From Diplonema papillatum (taxonomy: Eukaryota; Euglenozoa; Diplonemea; Diplonemida; Diplonemidae), in assembly GCA_030068145.1 (NCBI GenBank), contig JAPJBO010000478.1, positions 1-64,000 on the forward strand: 64,000 bases of DNA. The letters are read 5' to 3'. The notes under the pieces are model-generated. The model was not told the origin of the DNA. It was given only the letters and a program-made list of their open reading frames with translations, and ran no database searches. Shown piece after piece: positions 22,924 through 32,899 of the stretch. Each line of letters begins with the position of its first letter. Position 1 is the stretch's first letter. Both the position numbers and the translations under genes were made by a program.

Positions 22924-23244
22924 CTGTGTCATTGGGTGAGCGGCTAAAATGTACAACGACACGAACACAATGTGTGGGTGGTAGCAATCAGATGCAGACT
23001 GCATCACGGGCAGCCTGAAGCGGGAGGTGTTACTTTCAGATTCACGTCTCAGGGTCGAGACGCTGGCGACAGAGAATGGATGATCTTGGGCAAACACAAA
23101 TCTTCCGTGTCATATGTTGACATGTGGCATCTTCTTGTCCGGAAAGTACACGTTGTGAGCCGCTCTCCACATTGGAATTCGGTGTTTTTTGGGTTCCATC
23201 TTTGTTTGATAAGGGAACAAGGGAAAACGACATTCACCGATCTG

Positions 23245-23819
23245 CTATGTATCATCCTGCTTCTTGCATGTCAAAACGTTGTGACCCGAATCACCACATC
23301 TGGCGCACTTTCGTTTCTTTGCTGCTGGCGGTGGGTCACTTGACGTGCCGCGCTTGGAGCCCTTTCGTGGTTTGTTGATTACCTCGGAGCATATTCGTTT
23401 GCAACAACCACATCGAAGGGGACGGACCTCACCATTGCTTTTCATCCTTCGCTTTTTTTCCCTGCCCCCCAGGAGCGGTATCGTAACGGGAGGAAGTATA
23501 ATATTATACTTGCACTCAAGGGTTGCAAGGCACGGGCACTTGGACGGCGTAAGTCTCACGGATGGATTCCTTCAAATGAACGGCATGGGTAAACGAGGCG
23601 GGGTCTTTTTTCATTCATCTTGCTATGATTGCGACGTTTGTAAGAATTAGTAAATTTGGTCGGCAACCTTGTAAAACGTAGTAAATATATGGGATCTTGC
23701 TTAAGAGCCACATCCATCACACTTGGGAAAACGTAGAGCTCTTTTGTGGAGCCCTCCGTTCTTCGGTGGCATGTCTCGCAGTCGACGTCGGGGACACGGG
23801 TTGCCTTCTTGTTCTTCAC
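23245..23819 (-). pseudogene. Zinc-knuckle ORF pair, unit 3
   Basis: Same two overlapping frames as unit 1, with Lys replacing Asn before the knuckle ('KKRKCARCG'). Confidence 0.58.
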
Positions 23820-23858
23820 TTTCTGTACGAGAACTTCGAGTGGCTCGGTGTAAGCTTT

Positions 23859-24253
23859 TTACGCCTCAACACACCCTGGGTCCCTTGGACTTTCTCGTCG
23901 TAGTGGGTCACCATGTCTCCTGATGCCCAATCACCCATCTTTTGAACCTGCATGGGGTCCATACCCGCTTTCAGAAGGGATGCAACAACCATCTATCCGG
24001 GCACTGTGGGTTAGAAAACGCGCCCTCGTCCGTACCGAGCAGTCGGCGTTGTTGAACGGCTGCAGGATACCCCGCTTCCCCGCAGTCCCGCGGAGGGCAT
24101 CCCTAAACGAGGCATGGACGAGAAACGGGCACAACAGGCGTTTCCCCTTGGCCATAAGTTTCAGAAGGGAAAAGACCTCGACAGGGCAGTACAGAATAGA
24201 CTCTGGCACGCTGTCGGGTCCATTCGGCAGGAGCAAAGGGGGCAACAGATTGA
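23859..24253 (-). pseudogene. Tyrosine recombinase C-terminal part, unit 3 (split by LINE)
   Basis: Contains the HxxR-to-Tyr end of the recombinase. The LINE inserted at 24,254 separates it from a middle part at 29,549-29,824. The N-terminal part is absent because an RT-RNase H segment replaces it. Confidence 0.72.
24245..24253 (+). repeat. Target-site duplication, LINE-1W 3' side
   Basis: 'acagattga', identical to 29,549-29,557. Present once in the uninterrupted units. Confidence 0.9.
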
Positions 24254-24336
24254 GAGAGAGAGAGAGAGAGACGAGTTAGAGTGCAGGGACCATCTCTCCG
24301 AGGAGTATCCGGTCGCCCCACTACTATCCCGTACTA

Positions 24337-24936
24337 CTACGGCGGGCGCAAGTCGTTGCGCCGTGGGCGCGGAGCGAGCCGTGGCCCTGTCAAAGATGAT
24401 TGTTGCACCGATGGTGGCGCAGCCGGGGGCGTTCTGACTGGCGGACGAGACCGCCTGGCAGGCGTGTGTTGACACGTTGTTTCGCGGGCTCTCCTCCTTT
24501 TGGCAATAGCCCGCCCTATGGCGGCGGCTAGCATCTTGACAGAGAATCTCAACTCCCACTGAACATAGGGTACGTCGTGCGGATATTCAGGCACGGCATC
24601 GTTCCAGCTGTTACGGGCGCAAATTGTTTCCAGCTTGCCCAACATCCACTCGGTCTTCCGTCCAACCGCAAAGCGTGGGCGGTGGGTACAACCCGGCATA
24701 GCCGGCGCACCAAAACAGCGGAGGGAACAGACCCCCTGCCGCCACTTCCCAAGGAAGGAGGCGACTCCTGAGTCGGCGCAGCACAGGTCGTTGATAGCTC
24801 GCATAAGGTACCCAATTTGCAGCCCCTTCTCGGCGAAGGTTCTCCCTGGGAGCTTCGAACGCGTAAATGCCTCAAAATCAAGCGCGAGTTCCACGCCTGC
24901 GGTTGTCAACGGGTCCCTCTGTGCCCAGGGGGACAC
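24337..24936 (-). pseudogene. LINE-1W ORF2 C-terminal region, out of frame
   Basis: Continues the ORF2 protein in another frame: 'RDPLTTAGVELALDFEAF' follows where the main frame runs into 'NNRRRG'-like sequence and a stop at 24,878. It contains Cys residues ('DLCCADSG', 'CSLRCFGAPAMPGC') but no clear RNase H motif. It ends in a basic, Pro-rich tail. A one-base indel near 24,900-24,930 is the simplest explanation, so this copy is probably inactive unless the frame change is programmed. Confidence 0.65.
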
Positions 24937-27574
24937 CCAAAACCTTCACTATTTTGCTCGATCGAATTATTTTGCGACCGATCACGAGGCGAGGAGGCTC
25001 TGGGGACGTCGAGAAGGAGACCGACTTGTCCTCGTTGAGGGCAAAGCCTGTCAGGCTGTCGAACACCTCTGTGGTTCGAATTCCCTCTTGGAGTAGCCTC
25101 GCAAGTTGCGACAGCAGGTACAGATCGTCGGCGAACGACTTCGGACTCACCCGAGCTCGGCTGACCAAGGCCTTCGAGAGAACAGAGAGGAGCGCGTTGA
25201 TCAGGACCACTGATATCGGGCAGCCCTGGAGAATTCCGTTGGTGACAGTGAACATCTCGCCGACTCCCAAGGGGTACCGGAAGCGACGCCTCAGGTGCTT
25301 GTATATGTGGCGTAAGGGTGCCAGCACACGCTCGTGAAGCCCAAGCGCCTCCATCAAGTCGAGCACCAGGGCCTGAGGGACGCGGTCAAAGCACTTGGCA
25401 AAGTCGAGTGCGACCCCGCACAGGGGTGTACCGTTTGTCAGTGATTCCTCTATCGATAGGGCGATATCCATGACCACGTCGTCGCAGGAGTGGCCGTGCC
25501 GGAAACCATGTTGAGACCCGTGAATCCATAGCTCTTGCCAGAGCATGACATCCTGTAGGCGCACGCTAGCCCAGAGTCGATATACCACGCTCGAGACAGT
25601 AATCGGACGCAGCTTCAGTGGATCACTCCCTTCTCCTTTAGGAATTAAGGTGACCATTGCGTCCAGGACTCCGTCGGGCCAGAAGCCGGTTTCCTCTACC
25701 TCGTTGAGCACCACGACAAAGCTTTCCAGGATTGCATTCGGCAGAGCGGCGATTTCACGCATGCGCCAGCCGTCTACACCGCAAGACGTCTGTACGCTCT
25801 TCTTTTTCGCCACCTGACGAAGCCGCTCGGCCGTGATCGGATTTAGATTGCATGGGTGTTGCGTGATAAAGTCTTTGTACTCCTGGAAGAAAGGGGCAAA
25901 CTCGGGTTCCCTCTTCTCGGCGTACATGCGGAGCACTGGATCCCAACTCCTCCTCACCAACGCGTCAACTTCTGCCAAGTTCGCAGTGAGCCGCCCATCG
26001 GCCCCAGTTACAAACGATAACCCCGATGGCGCGTCTTTCTTCACCCAAGCGAACGATTCCTTCCCCAGGGGGTCGCGAAGCTCCCGCTGACTCCTCGCGC
26101 TCTTCAGGTATCTCGAAGTTAGCGTGCTATGCGCCAGGTCACGACACAGTCCTGAGACGGTAAACGCGAGGCCTCTTCCGATTTTCGCTGACGGCGGCTC
26201 GGGTGGCAGAGCACACTTCCCATCCGTGCGCAGCAACACGAAACTTCGAAAGGAGCGTATTTTCGTCCACTGTCCCTCAAGCTGGAAGGGCAAAGGGCCA
26301 GGGGAGACGATTGTGCTTTCCCATTTGGCTCTGGCGGCTGCGTACTCCCGTATGCGCCCAAGGAGACACCTGGCTCTCTTCAAAGAAGCTGTATCGGCTC
26401 CCGCACCTTCAGGGGACGGCCTCGCCGATACTCGCTGAGAGTTCAATTCCCGACGTACGCCACGGCCACAGTACCCGGTTAGGTTGCCTTCGATTCCGGA
26501 TTTGAGGATGAGGTACTCTTCCGCAGCTCGCGAAGTCCGTTGCCAGAGGAAGTTCACCCGGGGGCTACCTTCGAGCCCGGGGGGGCAAGGGTCCCCGAGG
26601 CGGTACTTCTCAGAGACGTTCCGGAGGGCATTCGGGTCGTCCAGGCCGCTCAGCCCGGTGCTTGGAATTGCCCGGGGGTACCGGAGTACCGGGTTCAGTT
26701 GTTGGAATACTGCAAGATTAAAGGTGGCTCGGACCGCCTTGTGCGTAGGGAGGCCGGCTTCGAAAGTCTCCACGCGACCGAGAGCGGCAGAAGCGACTTC
26801 GTTGGTGAGAAGAAGGTCGATGCGTGACGGCTGACCGTGGTAACATGTAAACTCTGCAGGACTTCCCAGGGCTTCAGCTTGCAGCTCGGCAGAGTCCGAC
26901 CAGCCGTTGCGCAAGGCGAAACGGAGCGCCGGGGAACCGAGGGGGGTCGTGTTGAAATCGCCGGCGGCGACAAGGGGCACAGCACCCAAGCGCTGGCGCA
27001 ATCCCCACAGGGATCCCTCGATCAACCTTTCCCGCTCGGGTTTTTCGGAAATGCCACAGTGACCGTACAATGACACCACGTGTACGGCTCCTTTACCTAC
27101 ACCTGTCGCGACACGTACATGCAAGAAGCGGGCCGATTCGTAGGCACGTTGCTCGGCTGCGTCAAAAGGCTCGACGATACATGCAGGCAAGCCTTTCTTG
27201 ACGAAAATCGCGACTCCTGCACTACCTCCTGTAACCTGGGATGGGACGCTGTTGCCGCACTTCCGCCCAACACAGCAGCTGCCGAAGAAGGGTTGCCATA
27301 CATCAAGGGCGCCGGCTTGTTTCAGGGCCATCCGGATACTTCTCTGCCCGGCACTCGTCAACTTCGTTTCTTGAACACAGATGATGTCCGCCGCTATGCA
27401 GATGAGGAGGTACAGGTTCTTCATCAAGGACGTGACATTTATAGTCACAATTCGAATTGGTGGAGGGCCAGGGTTGGGTTCGATACCTTGAGTCACGAGA
27501 AGCGCGTACGCTACGAGGGCCAGATAGAACTCTCTCGTCGGCTGGGGGGACAAATCGTTGGCGTGGATCACCAT
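24878..27574 (-). CDS. LINE-1W ORF2: AP endonuclease and reverse transcriptase, with 2A-like N-terminus
   Basis: 898 aa. Residues 14-37 are hydrophobic and then read 'VTQGIEPNPGP', a 2A-like ribosome-skipping motif lacking the usual Asp. An apurinic-type endonuclease follows (about 38-285: catalytic Glu in VQET at 69, GDFN at 205-208, SRIDLLL at 250, His 278). The reverse transcriptase (about 600-850) has LIPKGEGSDP, 'VALDFAKCFDRVP', 'NGILQGCPISVVLIN' and the catalytic FADD at 814-817. The proteins nick target DNA and copy the element RNA. The start codon overlaps the ORF1 stop (ATGGTGA), suggesting coupled termination-reinitiation. The C-terminus is frameshifted. Confidence 0.93.
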   Translation of the reverse strand: MVIHANDLSPQPTREFYLALVAYALLVTQGIEPNPGPPPIRIVTINVTSLMKNLYLLICIAADIICVQETKLTSAGQRSIRMALKQAGALDVWQPFFGSCCVGRKCGNSVPSQVTGGSAGVAIFVKKGLPACIVEPFDAAEQRAYESARFLHVRVATGVGKGAVHVVSLYGHCGISEKPERERLIEGSLWGLRQRLGAVPLVAAGDFNTTPLGSPALRFALRNGWSDSAELQAEALGSPAEFTCYHGQPSRIDLLLTNEVASAALGRVETFEAGLPTHKAVRATFNLAVFQQLNPVLRYPRAIPSTGLSGLDDPNALRNVSEKYRLGDPCPPGLEGSPRVNFLWQRTSRAAEEYLILKSGIEGNLTGYCGRGVRRELNSQRVSARPSPEGAGADTASLKRARCLLGRIREYAAARAKWESTIVSPGPLPFQLEGQWTKIRSFRSFVLLRTDGKCALPPEPPSAKIGRGLAFTVSGLCRDLAHSTLTSRYLKSARSQRELRDPLGKESFAWVKKDAPSGLSFVTGADGRLTANLAEVDALVRRSWDPVLRMYAEKREPEFAPFFQEYKDFITQHPCNLNPITAERLRQVAKKKSVQTSCGVDGWRMREIAALPNAILESFVVVLNEVEETGFWPDGVLDAMVTLIPKGEGSDPLKLRPITVSSVVYRLWASVRLQDVMLWQELWIHGSQHGFRHGHSCDDVVMDIALSIEESLTNGTPLCGVALDFAKCFDRVPQALVLDLMEALGLHERVLAPLRHIYKHLRRRFRYPLGVGEMFTVTNGILQGCPISVVLINALLSVLSKALVSRARVSPKSFADDLYLLSQLARLLQEGIRTTEVFDSLTGFALNEDKSVSFSTSPEPPRLVIGRKIIRSSKIVKVLGVPLGTEGPVDNRRRGTRA

Positions 27575-29370
27575 TGTGACTCCGGGGGGGGGACGTCGGC
27601 GGTCGCCTGCGCGGGCGAGGGAGATGAAGTTGGCGGCGTGGCCCGCGACTTAGTCCAGCATGCGTGACAGATTGCAGCCTGGCAGGGGCCGTGCGCGCAA
27701 AGCCGCTTGGCTTGTCCGACCTGCATGCCTTTGGCGCAGACCACGCAGAGGAAAGCTTCGGCGTTCGAGTGTGCTTCCTGCCAGCTGGTGTGCCGGCAGT
27801 CGGTGACCATGTTGTCCTTGCCGTCCACCCGTGCTAGCTTTTCCTGGGACTCAGTTGTCTCATCCTCTGTGCGTCCCCTCTTTTGGCCCGGAGACGGCTC
27901 GGGCCGTTCGTTGAGGCTAGCGAAGAACTCGGGTGGGAGTTTGACCTTCTCCCGCTGACACTGCGTGGAGAATCCCTTCCGTTGCCTCGCGTCAGTGGAG
28001 CGGTCGTATTTCCTTATCGAAATAGACGCGCGATCGAGCCGGAAGAACACGGGTGCAGGTGGGCCCGTGTCGGCGATGACGATGCACACGGTCTTACCTT
28101 GTCGCTTGAAGGCCCCGGCTTGTTCGACCTTCCAGCCGGCAGCAGCGCAGGCGGCAAGGAGGTCGGTCGCGTGTTCCGAAGCGCACGCGGTGGTGACCAC
28201 GTATTTGTCGCCACGCAGTTGGCGCTTCGACAGCTTTTTTCCGACCGCGGATTCGGTGGCGGCAACGTGTTCCGGGGTCGTCCGAATGCCGAAGACACCC
28301 GTCTTTGTGCCCGCGATTACCCCGAACGTATTCGGAGTCAGTGCCGCCAGCCGTCGCGCCTCTTCAAGGGTGCAGTCACTCACCCACACCGCCGGCATGG
28401 TGTCCGTCCCGTTGACGAAGGACAAGGCCTTCCAGAATGTTCCGGCTTTGCCGGAGCTCCGCAGCAGCTTCTGCACGTCAACGATCGGGACGCGCACGCT
28501 CACCTCACAGACACCTTGCCGGCGGTGCACCTTTGTGAACACTGCGCTCCAATCCATGCGCAGTCCTTCCGCTTCTGCGGCCTTCTTCGCCATAATCCGC
28601 ACAGATTGTGCGGCCTTCATCGCGGTATCCCAGGTGGCCGCGTGGACGTAGGCGGCGCGCACCTGGAACAGGCAAACCTGTGTCGTCGGCTGGAGGGTGT
28701 TGACTGCTTTGCAATGCACCGTGGGCAGGGCCAGGTTTTGGAACCGCGACCATACGTCCTGATGACCGCCGTCAGACAAGGTGACGAGGTGCCTCACTGA
28801 ACCGTCCCACGGAACGCTGCAGACGACGGCAACCTTCGCTTCGGGGTAAACCGCGACGGTGTCGAGGGCCGCACCCCATGCGGATTCCGCATCTTCGACA
28901 CTTGCAGCCACGAGTAGGCCGCCCTTTCCGCTCCTCAACTCGTCGGTTGACCCGACCTTCGCCACTTGCCAGTCATGGAAGACCATACTGGCCTTCGGAC
29001 GGGTGCGGCGTGTCCTCTCCGACCACGTGCTAGGCACCTGCGGTTGCTTCGTCGATGTAGAGCGGCGCATTCTTTCCGCCCATGAATCTTCGGTGGAGGG
29101 GTCCGGTCGCTTCTCGGATACCGGTCGCTTATCGGACACCGAACGCTTCTCGGATACCGGAGGTCGAGCCTCTTGTGCCCCGGAGCCATGCGTCGAAGGG
29201 GGCGCGGGTTTCTGGGCGCCAAGCGGTGCGGGCGACGATCCGGCCATCCCTGTCTCGACCAAGGACAGGATGACGTCTAAGATTTTCAGCAGTTGCTGCC
29301 TCGTCTTTTTGTCATGGCACTTCCCAGCCAAGGCGGATGCCCTGGCGATCAGTGCGTCGACGTCATCCAT
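27568..29370 (-). CDS. LINE-1W ORF1: putative RNA-binding protein with C-terminal Cys-rich finger
   Basis: 600 aa, starting MDDVDALIARAS. After a short helical N-terminus comes a Pro/Ser/Arg-rich linker (about 45-130) with tandem 'SEKRPVS/SDKRPVS' repeats, then a larger globular region with no recognised motif. Near the C-terminus a cluster 'CVVCAKGMQVGQAKRLC', 'CQAAICHACW' resembles a zinc-binding finger. ORF1 proteins of LINEs bind element RNA and assist reverse transcription; that role is assigned by position, not by homology I can see. It ends by overlapping the ORF2 start by 7 bp. Confidence 0.8.
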   Translation of the reverse strand: MDDVDALIARASALAGKCHDKKTRQQLLKILDVILSLVETGMAGSSPAPLGAQKPAPPSTHGSGAQEARPPVSEKRSVSDKRPVSEKRPDPSTEDSWAERMRRSTSTKQPQVPSTWSERTRRTRPKASMVFHDWQVAKVGSTDELRSGKGGLLVAASVEDAESAWGAALDTVAVYPEAKVAVVCSVPWDGSVRHLVTLSDGGHQDVWSRFQNLALPTVHCKAVNTLQPTTQVCLFQVRAAYVHAATWDTAMKAAQSVRIMAKKAAEAEGLRMDWSAVFTKVHRRQGVCEVSVRVPIVDVQKLLRSSGKAGTFWKALSFVNGTDTMPAVWVSDCTLEEARRLAALTPNTFGVIAGTKTGVFGIRTTPEHVAATESAVGKKLSKRQLRGDKYVVTTACASEHATDLLAACAAAGWKVEQAGAFKRQGKTVCIVIADTGPPAPVFFRLDRASISIRKYDRSTDARQRKGFSTQCQREKVKLPPEFFASLNERPEPSPGQKRGRTEDETTESQEKLARVDGKDNMVTDCRHTSWQEAHSNAEAFLCVVCAKGMQVGQAKRLCAHGPCQAAICHACWTKSRATPPTSSPSPAQATADVPPPESQW

Positions 29371-29548
29371 ACTCGAATGAGAGCGGGGATGGACCCCCCT
29401 TCACGCTTCTCTTAGCTGATACTTATACTCGTTCTCTCTTTTCTGATCTGATATCCCACCACTTCTTTTTTCTTCACCCGAGGTGTTTCCGGGCAGAACC
29501 CGGAGCCGCTTTCCTTCAAGGGTAGCCACGGCAAGCCACCAATAAAGT

Positions 29549-29557
29549 ACAGATTGA
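29549..29557 (+). repeat. Target-site duplication, LINE-1W 5' side
   Basis: Second copy of 'acagattga'; the common intron sequence continues from here ('tgctttcaaagg'). Confidence 0.9.
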
Positions 29558-29824
29558 TGCTTTCAAAGGTGAGGTATCTACTGCACGTCCCTGTTGCCTT
29601 GAACATAGTCGATCCAACCCTCACGCCGCCCTCGCCGACGCGGACATCCTCCGTCAGGATCGACTGCATGGAGAGTGAAGTGCTCACCCAGCAGCTGCAC
29701 ATCCGCGCCGTACCCGCCAACGGTCCGCACGAAGCCGAAGATCTGACGGGACTGTGCACCGCCTCGGGGCTCGTCGCTCTCAGGGTCAGGCGCCGCTCTC
29801 TTCAACGCTCTGATCATCCTGCGG

Positions 29825-30698
29825 GCAGCTCGTTCGAAGGTAACGTGGAAAGACGCAGACACGAGAACCGCCAGCACCCGGTACGAGTTTATCGGGGTGG
29901 ACTGGGACCACCAGGGCAGGAAGGTCGGCATTTCGGCAAGGTTGTCGAAAGAAATTGGCACGGGATCTGGAAGAGGTGCGCAAGGGTGCGATGTCCGCGT
30001 CCGGTCTGGAGACGCTGGGTGGTCGGTTGCTGCACGCGTCGGCCATCGTGGGTGTTTATGTCGGCGAGTTCTACTTCGCCTTGAAGTTTCTTCGCCGGTT
30101 GACGAATGCGCTGAACCGGGGCGAGAAGGCCGTCGACCAGACGGTTCGCCTCTCGGGTAGTGTGCAGCGGCTACTCGACGGCTGGGTTCGCGCGGTGTTG
30201 GAGAAGCGAAGAATGCCAGTGGCGGCCCGGGTGCCGTCGCTCACCGTGTTTGTGGACGCAAGTCTCGAGGGATGGGGCGGCGTGCTGGTTGACGTCGCCA
30301 CCAACGCGATCGAAGTTCTGGGCTCGCGGTGGTCCAGGAAAGAGAAGGGCCTTCACATCAACGAGCTGGAGGCCCTTGCATTTGAACTTTGTGTGTCGGC
30401 AGTGCCTGACAAGTACGCGGGCGGCACGGTCACCGTCGTGGTTGACAACACGACGGTGCAGGGTGTTGCGCGGAAAGGGGCATGTCTGCGATCGCAGACT
30501 TTGAACGATGCCGTGGTGAACGGGCTCACACGCCTGCGCCACATGAACATTTCCTTATCTGTGCGCTGGGTAAGCGCCGGGAATCCTGCTGACCTTCCGT
30601 CACGGGTTCCGTTATCGGCAATTTCCGATAAGAATATGGCCGACATGGCACTTGCAGTTAGGCAGTTCCTGACTGGCGATATGGGTTTGGTGGTGTGA
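29825..30698 (+). pseudogene. RT thumb-RNase H fragment of DIRS type, copy A
   Basis: Plus strand, opposite to the recombinase. It starts at the break point after 'atcatcctgcgg' with the end of a reverse transcriptase ('STRYEFIGVDWDHQGRKVG'). After a frame change near 29,948 it continues in a 247-248 aa frame (29,955-30,698) with an RNase H domain: 'FVDASLEGWGGVL' (Asp 101), 'INELEALAFEL' (Glu 137/139), 'VVVDNTTVQG' (Asp 164) and 'GNPADLPSR' (Asp about 213). This motif set is typical of RT-RH proteins of tyrosine-recombinase retroelements. The frameshift and the missing RT core make it a fragment. Copy A lacks the 3 bases coding Lys in 'VRWVKSAGN'. Confidence 0.78.
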
Positions 30699-30892
30699 CC
30701 TCCTGGGCTAGCCTGTTTCTCTCACCATTCAGCGGCTATCTCGGGGGGTTACCCCATCGTAAGTGCAATTCGTTTAGTTTTCTTCCTTTCGCGTTCATTT
30801 CATTGAACTGATCATTGTCACCGAGTGAAGCGCACAAAGCATTCGGCATAGTTGTTTGGGCTGTTCCGCATAGTTCTGCATAGTTTTCGGGG

Positions 30893-31340
30893 ACCAGAAT
30901 TGGACCAAAATTGGACCAAAATTGGACCAAAATTGGACCAAAATTGGACCAAAATTGGACCAAAATTGGACCAAAATTGGACCAAAATTGGACCAAAATT
31001 GGACCAAAATTGGACCAAAATTGGACCAAAATTGGACCAAAATTGGACCAAAATTGGACCAAAATTGGACCAAAATTGGACCAAAATTGGACCAAAATTG
31101 GACCAAAATTGGACCAAAATTGGACCAAAATTGGACCAAAATTGGACCAAAATTGGACCAAAATTGGACCAAAATTGGACCAAAATTGGACCAAAATTGG
31201 ACCAAAATTGGACCAAAATTGGACCAAAATTGGACCAAAATTGGACCAAAATTGGACCAAAATTGGACCAAAATTGGACCAAAATTGGACCAAAATTGGA
31301 CCAAAATTGGACACCAAAATTGGACCAAAATTGGACCAAA
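30893..31340 (+). repeat. 11-bp minisatellite (TTGGACCAAAA), copy A, ~41 units
   Basis: Near-perfect tandem units with one 2-base irregularity at about 31,312. The period is not a multiple of three and no unit makes a stop in any frame, so all six frames stay open for hundreds of bases (GPKLDQNWTKI and similar 11-residue repeats). These frames should not be taken as genes. It lies about 195 bp after the RNase H stop, as in copy B. Confidence 0.97.
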
Positions 31341-31716
31341 CGACGTGTTGGGAACGATGCTCTCGGTAGGGCAAGGGCGAAAACTCTTAAATCGCCCGCC
31401 GGGCCCGACATTTCCCGGTACCGATGGAAGAGAGGGAACGATTCGTCGCCGCTGCGGCAACGACCAAGGCGCTGTATGGAACGGGTTCCGCACCAGCAGG
31501 TATGCGAAGATCGTGCGACGACACTTCGAGGGGATTGTCCACTGCCGGCAACACGACGATTGCTGATAGAAGGAGGGCTCACCGGGTACCAGCAACCGCT
31601 GGTACGAGCAGTCATCACCAACGCTGTGTTGACAAAGCGGCTTCTGCAAGTACTGCGACGCGGGGGGAACCGGATGACGAGCACCACATGTTGTGATCGT
31701 GTTTGCCGGCCGACTT
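31341..31716. other. Unique tail after the minisatellite
   Basis: About 375 bp not shared with the other units or with copy B, joining the minisatellite to the common intron. No recognised domain. It may be further retroelement debris. Confidence 0.4.
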
Positions 31717-31865
31717 TCAAGCCTTCGAGTTTGCTGAGCCGGACGTCCAGTAGCTGTACCCCCTCTTCTGCAATACCTATGCCTCTGTGATGTCATCTGC
31801 CTCGCACGTGGGGGCCTCATAGCACCCACATGAACAAAAAACATTCTTCGCATCGTAAAACATAC

Positions 31866-31964
31866 CGTAGTTCTGCACTTCGACCTTGGCACCAGCTGCG
31901 ATCAATTCCTTGACAACTTCTGAGCGACCGAACCTGCTGGCTTCAGACAGAGCCGTCGAACCAT
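31866..31964 (-). CDS. Ankyrin-repeat exon E4
   Basis: 99 bp, phase 1-1. It encodes STALSEASRF, GRSEVVKELIAAGAKV, EVQNY. Its end reads AACTACG before 'gtatgt', whereas other exons read AACAAGT or GACAAGT. This change next to an unchanged intron fixes the donor position and makes the next codon GAT (Asp) instead of TAT (Tyr). It shares the 'tctgaagccagcaggttc' block with E2. Confidence 0.88.
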
Positions 31965-32285
31965 CTGTGTCATTGGGTGAGCGGCTAAAATGTACAACGA
32001 CACGAACACAATGTGTGGGTGGTAGCAATCAGATGCAGACTGCATCACGGGCAGCCTGAAGCGGTAGGTGTTACTTTCAGATTCACGTCTCAGGGTCGAG
32101 ACGCTGGCGACAGAGAATGGATGATCTTGGGCAAACACAAATCTTCCGTGTCATATGTTGACATGTGGCATCTTCTTGTCCGGAAAGTACACGTTGTGAG
32201 CCGCTCTCCACATTGGAATTCGGTGTTTTTTGGGTTCCATCTTTGTTTGATAAGGGAACAAGGGAAAACGACATTCACCGATCTG

Positions 32286-32860
32286 CTATGTATCATCCTG
32301 CTTCTTGCATGTCAAAACGTTGTGACCCGAATCACCACATCTGGCGCACTTTCGTTTCTTTGCTGCTGGCGGTGGGTCACTTGACGTGCCGCGCTTGGAG
32401 CCCTTTCGTGGTTTGTTGATTACCTCGGAGCATATTCGTTTGCAACAACCACATCGAAGGGGACGGACCTCACCATTGCTTTTCATCCTTCGCTTTTTTT
32501 CCCTGCCCCCCAGGAGCGGTATCGTAACGGGAGGAAGTATAATATTATACTTGCACTCAAGGGTTGCAAGGCACGGGCACTTGGACGGCGTAAGTCTCAC
32601 GGATGGATTCCTTCAAATGAACGGCATGGGTAAACGAGGCGGGGTCTTTTTTCATTCATCTTGCTATGATTGCGACGTTTGTAAGAATTAGTAAATTTGG
32701 TCGGCAACCTTGTAAAACGTAGTAAATATATGGGATCTTGCTTAAGAGCCACATCCATCACACTTGGGAAAACGTAGAGCTCTTTTGTGGAGCCCTCCGT
32801 TCTTCGGTGGCATGTCTCGCAGTCGACGTCGGGGACACGGGTTGCCTTCTTGTTCTTCAC
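32286..32860 (-). pseudogene. Zinc-knuckle ORF pair, unit 4
   Basis: Translation identical to units 3, 5 and 6. Confidence 0.58.
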
Positions 32861-32899
32861 TTTCTGTACGAGAACTTCGAGTGGCTCGGTGTAAGCTTT

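Larger units (their letters stand above)
24254..29548 (-). mobile_element. LINE-1W: 5.3-kb non-LTR retrotransposon with (CT)n tail
   Basis: A two-ORF LINE on the minus strand, apparently full length. It is bounded by a 9-bp target duplication 'acagattga' (24,245-24,253 and 29,549-29,557). Units 1, 2, 4, 5 and 6 provide the empty site 'gcaacagattgatgctttc', which proves insertion. The 3' end (plus 24,254 onward) is a (CT)n tract rather than poly(A). The 5' UTR is about 180 bp. ORF1 and ORF2 overlap by 7 bp, and ORF2 has a frame break in its C-terminal part. The label 'LINE-1W' is only a working name. Confidence 0.93.
22825..31865 (-). repeat. Ankyrin cassette unit 3 (expanded: LINE, RT-RNase H, minisatellite)
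   Basis: Shared intron sequence runs from 22,924 to 24,253 and resumes at 29,549 after a LINE. At 29,825 it leaves the common sequence for an RT-RNase H fragment and an 11-bp minisatellite, then returns to common sequence at about 31,717 ('ttcaagccttcgagtttg'). The intron between E4 and E3 is therefore 8.9 kb. Confidence 0.88.
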
